A stretch of DNA of 48,046 nucleotides from a virus: positions 1 through 48,046 of IMG/VR virus record IMGVR_UViG_3300003702_000002; one strand, written 5' to 3'. Positions 6,625-15,500 of this stretch are shown here, piece after piece. Below the pieces are notes generated by a model. It saw only the letters and a program-made list of their open reading frames with translations. It did not search any database and was not told the DNA's origin. The position numbers and the translations under genes were made by a program. The stretch's first letter is position 1. Every line of letters begins with the position of its first letter.

Positions 6625-6879
6625 TTATTCTGGTGTCTGTTCTTCCTTAAATGTAGCCCAAGCTGCTTTCACTTCATCAGTCCAGACTGCATTGCAGACA
6701 TCCTGAGTTTCCTGTGGCTCTCCTGATATATCTGAGTCAGGATGCAGAACGTGACGATGAAAGGAACGTGTCAGTTCAACTCCATCTTCTTTAATTATTG
6801 TTGCTTCACGACATTGTACTGCTTTGTAGTCACCTACAATTTCAGTTTTGTCGTATTGTACTTCTTTTGTTATTGCCAT
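6625..6879 (-). CDS. Small conserved-type protein after the tail fibres
   Basis: An 84-residue soluble protein (MAITKEVQYDKTEIVGDYKA start, VWTDEVKAAWATF near the C-terminus). Proteins of this shape (a short beta-rich domain with a VREAT/CREATI-like strand and a C-terminal VW-T-E helix) are frequent downstream of tail-fibre genes in marine T7-like and other cyanophage/pelagiphage genomes, from general recollection. The role is unknown, perhaps virion-associated. An AGGAAAG ribosome site precedes the ATG. Confidence 0.75.
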   Translation of the reverse strand: MAITKEVQYDKTEIVGDYKAVQCREATIIKEDGVELTRSFHRHVLHPDSDISGEPQETQDVCNAVWTDEVKAAWATFKEEQTPE

Positions 6880-6932
6880 GATTCTTTCCTATTTTGTTAA
6901 AGTTCGTTTAATATATTTGTCATTTTTTACTC

Positions 6933-8048
6933 CTAAACTCTATATGAAAATATAAATCCATAATAAACATTGGTTGCGCCACTTATTCTACTGGCAGGAA
7001 ATGGTGTATCTGTATCTCCCGCTACGTCTTGTATTCTAACTCCAAGATTAGAATCATTACTATTTTTTAAGAATACTAATCCACATTCCCCTGCGGCGGT
7101 GAAAGCACTAGCTGGAAAAAAATAAGGATTAGACCCAACATTCACATGACTAGTCGTAGCACCTCCTGTAAATGGCAATCCACCTATTGACAAAGAACCC
7201 GCATAAGAGCCATTAAAATCAAAACCTATCTTTGACCAATAACAGTAAACCATATTCCCAATTTTTGTATATAAACCTTCATTAGGGAATGTTGTAGATC
7301 CAGCAGAACCATACCAGTTAGGTGTCCAAGTCCCTTCCTCATAATCAGTCAGAGTATTCCCTGCGGCTCCTCCTGTAATACTTCCAGCAGTATCTGGATC
7401 AGTACCACCTGAGAAATAAATACCTTTGTCTGCCGTTGGGATTACTAGGTTGCCTGTGTTTACTGTTACATCGCCAGCAGAGTCAATTTTAAGATGATTT
7501 GTACTATTTGTATCATCCTGAAACAAGTATCCAGCAGTACCTCCTGTAATCCTAAGTCTGCTAGAACTGTCATGGTAAATTGATGCAACAGCAGGAGTAA
7601 TATCTCCTTGGGAAACCTTAAACCCACCAGTAGTCGTGATTGCTCCAGAGGTATTAACTACAGTACTGCCACCTATTGTGCCTGTGGTAACTGTCCCAAG
7701 TCTAGTAATCGCATCCTGTGTACCAGATGTAATTGTTCCAGTTAAATCATCGGCTGGAATTGAAGTTAAATTAGAGGCATTCCCAGATGCAGGAGTGCCA
7801 AGTTCAGGTGTAACAAGAGTCGGAGAACTCGATAAAACAACATTACCAGTTCCTGTTTTAGTTGTTACTCCAGTTCCACCTTGATTTACTGCTACTGTGG
7901 TTCCTTCCCAAGTTCCAGTTCCAACTGTACCAACTCTAGTAATATTATCCTGAACAGTATTACCTAATGTTCCTGTGGTAAGATCACTAGCATCTAATCC
8001 TGATCCTGCTTGTGCGCCTAAGTTGGCATTATCTCTTGCTCTGCTCAT
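6933..8048 (-). CDS. Second tail-fibre-like protein
   Basis: The 371-residue protein starts with a segment common to fibre distal parts (MSRARDNANLGAQAGSGLDA). It continues with Gly/Thr/Asn/Ser-rich beta repeats (TLGTPASGNASNLTSIPADD, TSGTQDAITRLGTVTTGTIG) related to those in the large fibre gene. A compact domain closes the protein at about 235-371 (GTWTPNWYGSAG to FIFSYRV) and could be the receptor-binding tip. No S74 chaperone is present. The ATG overlaps the stop of the 51-aa gene (ATGA). It probably forms an alternative or distal fibre subunit. Confidence 0.8.
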   Translation of the reverse strand: MSRARDNANLGAQAGSGLDASDLTTGTLGNTVQDNITRVGTVGTGTWEGTTVAVNQGGTGVTTKTGTGNVVLSSSPTLVTPELGTPASGNASNLTSIPADDLTGTITSGTQDAITRLGTVTTGTIGGSTVVNTSGAITTTGGFKVSQGDITPAVASIYHDSSSRLRITGGTAGYLFQDDTNSTNHLKIDSAGDVTVNTGNLVIPTADKGIYFSGGTDPDTAGSITGGAAGNTLTDYEEGTWTPNWYGSAGSTTFPNEGLYTKIGNMVYCYWSKIGFDFNGSYAGSLSIGGLPFTGGATTSHVNVGSNPYFFPASAFTAAGECGLVFLKNSNDSNLGVRIQDVAGDTDTPFPASRISGATNVYYGFIFSYRV

Positions 8049-8200
8049 TTATTATCCTTTGGTTTAGGTTCTTTTTCTTTTTGTTTTTCTATGTCTACTA
8101 ATGCTTGCTTGTAGCCCTCTGCTTGGTTCAGTTGCATCTGCATGTTCGGTATCTGTTGCCGAAGGTCGTTGATTATCTTGTCTATTTCTTCTATTGTCAT
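8045..8200 (-). CDS. 51-aa coiled-coil protein between the fibre genes
   Basis: This short ORF (MTIEEIDKIINDLRQQIPNM start, Lys/Glu-rich tail) joins the two fibre genes by overlaps at both ends: TAATG with the large fibre stop and ATGA with the next fibre start. It is all-helical, with heptad-like I/L/M positions over about 30 residues. The position and coupling suggest a fibre assembly or bridging factor. This is inference, and the family is not recognised. Confidence 0.7.
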   Translation of the reverse strand: MTIEEIDKIINDLRQQIPNMQMQLNQAEGYKQALVDIEKQKEKEPKPKDNK

Positions 8201-11200
8201 TATGCGTTCTCTAGTGTGGTTACTTTTGCTGAAAGTTCTTGGATTGCTTTTGTGAGGATTGGAATTAATGAAGTCACTGACATTACTTTATTACCCTCTG
8301 GACTATCACCAACTGCCTCTGGAACAACTTTTTCGACTTCCTGTGCAATAAAACCTTTTATATTTTTCCTCTCTACTACTTCCACAGGATTATCTTTAAC
8401 TTCAGGACGGTCTTCAGGAATAGGTTCCTTCCAATCAAACGAAACAGGCCGTAAACTTAAAACTTCGTCCAATCCATATTCAGCATCTCGGATATTCTTT
8501 TTTAATTTTTCATCTGATTCAGAAACTACCTCAAAAGTGCTACCACTATTATTCCACAAATATCCTACTGATGTTCCATTTTGTCTGAAGGCATGAAAGA
8601 AAATACTGGTAGCGGCCGCATCCATACCGCTCATATCAGTTATCATACCGAACTCGCTTGTAGACCCAGGACTTTTAATGTGCAATGCACAGTCTGGGGT
8701 AGAGCCTTTTACACCAAAAGACCCAATACCAAGTCTTGCATTATTCACTATTAAGTTTCCACCTGTAACTTCTTTAATCGTGAGTGAATCTATTCTTGTG
8801 ACTTTGTCTACCCCTCCTGTGTTTTCTAACCCATGTCTAAAAAAGAATCCACCTTGTGTTGTTTCTGTCATTGGTGAGATTTCAAATGTTTCGTCAAAAT
8901 CACCAATGTTAATATTATATACGTGTTGGCTTGGTGACCAACCTGTGTAAATAGAAACACCGTGGGAGGAGTTACCTGTTATATGAACTTGGTAGGTTTT
9001 TCCATTAACATAAGTCCAACCAGCAGGATAGTATGGGCCACCAGCAGGTGTATTGGAACCAGAAGCAACTGAAGTAAATGAATCTGTCGGTGAGGCTGGC
9101 AAGGCGGAAGATGCATAATGACTCCATCCACTATTAAAAGCAGGGCATGAGGCTAAAAGAACAGTTCCAACGTGACCAGCAGAAGTTTCAGTTGTACCAG
9201 AAGAGTTAATTCGCATTCTTTCTACTACATCACCAGAACCATCTGGACAAGTATAAAATAATAACGCTGATGGTAAATCATTAGTACCCCAAGTTCCTTC
9301 CGCCCTTGCCTGTATAATAGCACCAGTAGAACCATCTGGATCATCACCAGAAAAATGGATGCTACCTAAATTTTCAGTATCTACAATTGCACTATCTGCT
9401 CTTGTAAAACGCATTACTGGGTCTGTAGCGTGAGCTAGCTCAAGTTGTTTGTCAGGAGCCGCAGTACCGATTCCTATGTTTCCAGAGTTGTCAATGGTCA
9501 TTACAGCATCACCTATTACTGGGCCATCTCTATCAGCATCTGAGTTTTGTAAGAAATGAAATTTACCTCTTGCATAAGAAGTGGAAGGTTCATATATCAA
9601 TGCACCCTTACCTTGATCACCAACTCCATCTGCACCATAATAATCACAACCAAATTGAATACCTACACCTTCACCAGCACCATCTGCTGTATCATTATAT
9701 ACTCTAAGTGGAAAAGTTATTCCTGCTGCATTGCTCATAACATCCAAAACTCTATGGGGAACAGCATTCCCAACACCTACCTGTTCACTAGCATTAATAG
9801 TGATTGCAGTTGCACCTGAAGCATTGTCATCTATGCCTGTTGATCTAAAGCTAGTAAGCGTTCCTACTGATGTAAGATTGGTTGCAGTAGTAATTGCTGA
9901 TTGAGTACCCCCTGTTACTGTAGCGGCTGTTCCTCCTGCATTACCTGATATATTACCTGTAATAGTACAGCCATCAATAGTTCCACCATTAATATCAGCA
10001 GTTGTAACTGTTCCTAAGTCTGCACAAGTCTGTGAAGCAGCAGTCCAGTTACCATCTATAGTAATTCCACCTAGAGTTCCACCATTAATATCTGCGGTAT
10101 TAGCTACTAATCCTGCTCCAAATGTAACTGCACCACTAAAGGTTCCTCCTGAAGCCTGACTAACTGCATCTCCAACCTCAAAGGTCTTGAATGCCAATAC
10201 TACCATTTCATCTAAATTCGCTAATGCAGATAACCCTGTAATTGTGGTTCCTGTTGTCGCAGTATAATCCGTTGCATCTAACTTAACACCATTGAGCCAT
10301 ACAACTATATTGTTTACTTCATAGCTTAATGTAGGAGTAAAGTCACTAGCCGCAAACGAGGTTGGTGTTCCAGAGGCAACAGCTTTGTGCATTACTAAAG
10401 AGACACCACCTGAAGATGTAGCGGCAATCCAAGCCGCACCTGTCTCCTTATAGACCATCATGTTGTTATCGGTGCTGTTAAAATACAGCATTCCATTTGC
10501 TAATGCGCCATTATCATTATCTGTAGTAGGCCCATCTTTAGTACCATTGTAAGTACCATATACTCCATATCCAGTAAAAGTTAGGGCTACTGCTGATCCT
10601 AATGCCGACAAATTCTCTGATACAACTACTGCGGTTCCTGATACTGAAATAACATTTGGAGGTGGTGCTGGTGAAGGAAGATGGGAAGAAGTAAAACCAG
10701 TAACAACCTGACCAACTTTTATATTAGTTCCACTTACTACAGTTATTGCAGATGAATCTTTAGCCCAAGTACCATTAGTAGTAGGATTAGTTCCTTGAGC
10801 AGAGGTATTACTCATTGTTCCCAGATAAGTATCATCAAAAGCATCAAAAGTATTTGCTACTGCATTGGCACTATTTTTAGCGGCTAATGCTGAATTGGAA
10901 GCATCTGTTGAATAGTGTAATGCCGATCTATTAGCAGAACTTGCACCTGGAACTTGAGTATCGTATGCAGTAGAAGCCCAACCTTTTGCTGAACCTCCAT
11001 AAGTATCTGTACCTGCAGTAGTAGACTGTGAATAAGCTTTTGATGCATAGCTAGTTCCTGTTACTGCTGTTCCTACTGCATGTGAACCTCCACCTAGAGA
11101 CCATTGTTTAGATGTACCACCTGTTGCAGTTACACCTTGTGAGTATTCTTTTGCAGAAAACTCTGAACCATTTGGTGTAGTTGCCATAGTTCCTTCACCA

Positions 11201-12555
11201 CCAATAGACCATTCTTTAGCAGAACCATCTGAGGGAGCATTTGAAGCGTGTGTACCTGTAGCCCAGTTCTTAGCAGACCATTCACTAGCTGCAACGACTC
11301 CTCCTGTATCTTTTGCCCACTCTTTTGCAGAACCATCTGGAGGAGTACCAACTGCATATTGCTTAGAAGAATAATCTGCGGATGTTACCTGAGTTGCTAA
11401 AACTGCCCAATCCTTGGATGAACCGATGTTATTTCCTGTGTCCTGTGCGTATGCTTTTGAAGAATATCCTGCACTTGTAGCTACCTCTGCACTACCTGCA
11501 TTTGTGGCCCATTCCTTTGAAGAACCATCTGAGGGAGCATTTGCTCCTGTTTCACTAGCCCATGACTTAGCAGATTTATCTCCAGATGCACCTCCTGTAA
11601 TATGTCCTGATTCCCCTGCTCCTGTTTCTGAAGCCCAAGTTTTTGCAGAACCATCAGGTTTATGCGTAGATGTACCAATAGCCCACTCTCTTGCAGAAGC
11701 CTCTGCAGCAGTACTAGAAGGAGTTCCATTGATTTCCATAGCCCAATCTTTAGCTGAACCTGTGGCATTATCTACTCCTGTTCCACCTATAGCATGAGCT
11801 TTTGCTGAGAAAGCTGAACCATCAGTTTGAGCTGTATTATCAACATAAGTATTTACTGCACCATTAACCTTAGTAGCCCAATCAGCAGTTTCTAATTTGT
11901 AGTCCTCAGTATCTTCTCTGTAAGCTAATGTAGTATCTCTGTATCCAGTAATAGTGGTATCATGCGTTTCTAATTGACTTACGTTTACTGCATCATTGTC
12001 TGCAACTCCATCTAATACACTTTTAATTTTTTTACTTTGTGCATCCCATTTATCATCAGTATCTAGAACCATTGATCCCACAGCTATATCTATTGCTTCC
12101 TGTGCTACATGGATAATCTGAGTATTACTACTATCTAGATCAACCTCTCTTATAACTGAACCTGGAGCATAGTCAACATTCTTAGAAGACCTATTGGAAA
12201 CTCGTTTAATAACTAAGAAATCACCATCTGACAAACTTTCAATTGTTGAACCATTTCCTGCTGAAGAAGTTAAAGCTAGAAGAGTATCATTAGGTACAAT
12301 TGTAAGTGTAGTTGGAGCAGTAAGACTATTTACGAAGAATTCATCTCCACCACCTGTAGTAGTAGTTCCTCCTGAACCTTTAAGTTTCACTCCCTCAACA
12401 TATACTTCTAGGATTTCATTAATATCAGGATCAATCCGTGTTCTAGTAGATAAATCAAATGTTCTACCAGAAACATTGTCAGCAGATGTAGTCTCATCTA
12501 ATGTATATTTATCGTAGCTAAAAGGCCCACGTTCTAATGCTGCTGGTGCTGTCAT
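8200..12555 (-). CDS. Large tail fibre with T7 gp17-like N-terminus and S74 chaperone
   Basis: The 1451-residue protein carries the T7 fibre attachment domain at its N-terminus (SYDKYTLDETTSADN and DLSTRTRIDPDINEILEVYV, about 13-55). A long array of S-A-K-x-W-A motifs follows (about 250-530), then beta-rich repeats. The C-terminal intramolecular chaperone (Peptidase S74) begins at SDEKLKKNI (about 1355) with the catalytic Ser-Asp, then GFIAQEVEKVVPEAV and a terminal coiled coil. The S74 domain trimerises the fibre and cuts itself off. The gene is the last large virion gene and is followed by two coupled fibre accessories. It is nearly three times the T7 gp17 length, probably giving a long fibre. 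Confidence 0.95.
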   Translation of the reverse strand: MTAPAALERGPFSYDKYTLDETTSADNVSGRTFDLSTRTRIDPDINEILEVYVEGVKLKGSGGTTTTGGGDEFFVNSLTAPTTLTIVPNDTLLALTSSAGNGSTIESLSDGDFLVIKRVSNRSSKNVDYAPGSVIREVDLDSSNTQIIHVAQEAIDIAVGSMVLDTDDKWDAQSKKIKSVLDGVADNDAVNVSQLETHDTTITGYRDTTLAYREDTEDYKLETADWATKVNGAVNTYVDNTAQTDGSAFSAKAHAIGGTGVDNATGSAKDWAMEINGTPSSTAAEASAREWAIGTSTHKPDGSAKTWASETGAGESGHITGGASGDKSAKSWASETGANAPSDGSSKEWATNAGSAEVATSAGYSSKAYAQDTGNNIGSSKDWAVLATQVTSADYSSKQYAVGTPPDGSAKEWAKDTGGVVAASEWSAKNWATGTHASNAPSDGSAKEWSIGGEGTMATTPNGSEFSAKEYSQGVTATGGTSKQWSLGGGSHAVGTAVTGTSYASKAYSQSTTAGTDTYGGSAKGWASTAYDTQVPGASSANRSALHYSTDASNSALAAKNSANAVANTFDAFDDTYLGTMSNTSAQGTNPTTNGTWAKDSSAITVVSGTNIKVGQVVTGFTSSHLPSPAPPPNVISVSGTAVVVSENLSALGSAVALTFTGYGVYGTYNGTKDGPTTDNDNGALANGMLYFNSTDNNMMVYKETGAAWIAATSSGGVSLVMHKAVASGTPTSFAASDFTPTLSYEVNNIVVWLNGVKLDATDYTATTGTTITGLSALANLDEMVVLAFKTFEVGDAVSQASGGTFSGAVTFGAGLVANTADINGGTLGGITIDGNWTAASQTCADLGTVTTADINGGTIDGCTITGNISGNAGGTAATVTGGTQSAITTATNLTSVGTLTSFRSTGIDDNASGATAITINASEQVGVGNAVPHRVLDVMSNAAGITFPLRVYNDTADGAGEGVGIQFGCDYYGADGVGDQGKGALIYEPSTSYARGKFHFLQNSDADRDGPVIGDAVMTIDNSGNIGIGTAAPDKQLELAHATDPVMRFTRADSAIVDTENLGSIHFSGDDPDGSTGAIIQARAEGTWGTNDLPSALLFYTCPDGSGDVVERMRINSSGTTETSAGHVGTVLLASCPAFNSGWSHYASSALPASPTDSFTSVASGSNTPAGGPYYPAGWTYVNGKTYQVHITGNSSHGVSIYTGWSPSQHVYNINIGDFDETFEISPMTETTQGGFFFRHGLENTGGVDKVTRIDSLTIKEVTGGNLIVNNARLGIGSFGVKGSTPDCALHIKSPGSTSEFGMITDMSGMDAAATSIFFHAFRQNGTSVGYLWNNSGSTFEVVSESDEKLKKNIRDAEYGLDEVLSLRPVSFDWKEPIPEDRPEVKDNPVEVVERKNIKGFIAQEVEKVVPEAVGDSPEGNKVMSVTSLIPILTKAIQELSAKVTTLENA
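10970..11812 (-). repeat. S-[AS]-K-x-[WY]-[AS] repeat array inside the tail fibre
   Basis: About 16 copies of the hexapeptide pattern (SAKDWA, SAREWA, SAKTWA, SSKEWA, SSKAYA, SAKNWA and others) at irregular spacing of roughly 12-25 residues, joined by Gly/Ser/Thr-rich linkers. The DNA copies are related but not identical. It probably forms a repetitive fibre shaft, and copy number could change by recombination. Confidence 0.85.
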
Positions 12556-12567
12556 ATTACTATATAA

Positions 12568-15500
12568 TTAAAGGTTCTGCCGTGTTTGATTTGAGGGATC
12601 TTTTAATTTATCTAAAAATCTCTGTGATTCTGTTAATTTCATTATTTTAGGATTTTTCAATATTTGTAATTCTATACTCAGATCTAATAATCTTTTGAAT
12701 TCAGGTGTCTTTAAGAGTATTGCACCTGCAAAAGTTTTATTTGCTATTAATTTAGCTTCCACTTCTTCTTTGAAGGCTAGTAGATTTCCATCGGTTGAAA
12801 ATTCTTTTATCCTGTCTAAATTTTCAATTGTACCAGTTTTTAATGCATGTATAATTTTCTTAAATTTAGGTGTATTAAAGGAATGTCTATTAAATTGTCC
12901 TGCCAATGCCCCATAAACAAATTGTTGTCTGCCAGTTAAAGGCATGTACTTCCCTGTCTCTGGTACTGAATATGTAGTCCATCTCTTAGGATGATCCCAA
13001 CTTAGTTTAAGTGCTCTAATTAATACTGAAGTATTATTCTCTTTAACTTTCCTTACTGAGACAGGTGCTAATACGTTTTCAAGAAATCTCCTTGCCATGC
13101 TTTCTTCTTTAGGAGAGAAACCTTTAAGATTTCCTTCCAAATCCATCATCCAGCAACATCCTCTTTTTATAGGATCATTCTTACCTTCTTCATCTAAGTC
13201 ACCATCAGGATCTATAATGTATAATTTTCTCTGTCTATCAATCCATGAATTAACTAACTTTGTAATATAACCTAACTGTTCAATTTTATTTGCACTCAGT
13301 AGATTACCATGTCTATCTAGAACACCTTTATCACCTTTCTCTTTAGGTACTAATCTCTCTTTAATTTTAGCTTGTGGTAGAAAAGCTCTATTTTGTACTG
13401 CCCTTGCTATACCTTTCCGTAAACTTTCATAGAAGACAGGATTCAACCATTCAACTAAATAATCATTTATTATTTTAGAAGGATCAGAATAAGGGTGATC
13501 CAAACCTGGAACACTAAATATAATATCTTTCAATCCTTGCAGAGCCATTTTATCAGTAAAGAACATTCCTGTCTGGTAGAATATTTGTCTCATCAATTCT
13601 TCAGACTTTTCATCTACTTCAAAAGTTTCTCCTGCTTCCTCCAAGGCTTCCATTTCTAACCACAGTTCCTCATATAGAGCTATCATGGCTCCTGCAATTA
13701 CAGGACTTGTTATGGGATCTGCCCTACCAATAGGAATAGAATGTAATGTTCCATCTTGAATATTCCTAATAGTTACATCTGGAACTAATCTAAAATCTTC
13801 TTGGTTTAAATCTCTAGTATTAATATCAGGACTATTTAAGTTCAATTGAACCTGATTCTCGTCTATTGTAAGACCTTTGTATCCTGCATATCCTAAGTAC
13901 ATTAAACCCATACCAGTAGTAATTTGAGCTAAATCTTGTTGCCTCTGGTGAGGATTTTTAGCCCATGCTTTTGCCGCCTTCTCATCTGAAAGGAATGAAT
14001 ATCCTAATCTGGCAAGTTTAACTGGCCCTCTTTCCCACATCATTTGTTTCTGTATATTGTACAGAGTCTTTACAAATGGCATTTTGGAAAGTAGAAATGA
14101 AGTAGCAACATTACTTCCGAAATTCTTTAATAAGAAATTCTTAACTCCTGGTGAAATTGTAGCTTTCCTATTTTTTTCTAACCAATGAAATAAAGTTTCT
14201 AATCCTTTTGGTTCTAATTTCTCATGAAATAATGCAATTTGGGAGGCAATTTGTGCAGCTTCATCTATTTCTTCAGGTAATGCTCTTATTAGCTCTCTAT
14301 AAGTAGCTTTTATTTCAGAATGTGTAGCATTTGCCCCTGCTAAATTAGTAGCTTCTCTCCATGATAACATGTGAATAAAAGCTCTATAATTAGTTTCTTT
14401 AAAAAATGCATCTCCTGCTAATAATCCTCTTCCCGGTAATCCTACTCCTATTGAAGCAGTCTTTAATATTCTACCTATTACTGATTGATCAGGTATATTC
14501 AATCCAGTTAAATCACCTATAGCTCTTGGCCCTAAAGCTTCAGGTACACCAAATCCTCCTAGAGTTTCTTCACCTACACTTAAACCTGCCCTATGTAATT
14601 CATGTTCAACTTTATCTAGTTTACCTCTTTTAAAAGTTTTCCAACCTAGTCCACCTGCAGATCTAATCAACATTTTAGATTCAGTAAACCATACACTTTC
14701 TAATAAAGCTTGACTCATTCCGAAGATATAATGATAAGATTCCTTGAATCCTCCTTGTGTTCCTCCACCGCCCATACCTGGAAGTTTACTGTATATTGCA
14801 CCTAGTATCTTTTCTCCTGCAATAATATTTGTCATTACTCCTGTTCCTGTTATATTAACAGAATTTGTAGCTACATTAGACAACATTGCATTTATATTAA
14901 CAAAATTAATTGCCTCAAAAAGTCTAGTAAAAAATGGTTTATTCACCATATTACTGATTTGTGCATCATCAGTATGTTGAGTGACCATGATAGCGAAGTC
15001 TTCTATGATTTCCTGTGCTTCCTGTCCTGTCCCTGCTGCTGTTTCCAATCTGCGGAGTGCTTTCTCAGTAATATCAGTTATAACTTGAGGATCTACCATC
15101 TCAGGCATTACAGGTATCTGTTGAAATCTTTGAGCACGAGCAATATCAGTATTAACTCCACTTAAAAACCCAGTTAATTGATGAAATTTAGCAGTCTCTT
15201 CTAATACATCTAAAGCATCATCTAAAGTTGCTCCTTCTAATGCTAGTCTTTCCTCTAAAACTTCAGTATTTCTACCTTTATTCCTAGCTTTTCTTAACTC
15301 TTCTTTTATTATTCTTGTAGTAAGAGCTTTACCTGTTAAAAGTCGTGCAGCTTCTGCAAATTTCTGTGTCTGATTTGCATGAAGTATTCTTGCAGCTAAA
15401 ATTTGATAAGGTAAGTCTTTAGTTTTTCCTCCAAGTTGAGCTAAAAAGGTTTCAATATCTACACCTTTTAATTTTAATTCTTCTATCCATAGATCAGCAC

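Noticed and set aside
8105-8596. Plus-strand ORF of 163 codons
   Set aside because: It lies antisense to the fibre C-terminus and the 51-aa gene, both well supported. No ribosome site or protein features.
11414-11797. Plus-strand ORF of 127 codons opposite the fibre repeat
   Set aside because: A shadow of the repetitive fibre gene. It has no ribosome site and its composition mirrors the SAKxWA repeats.
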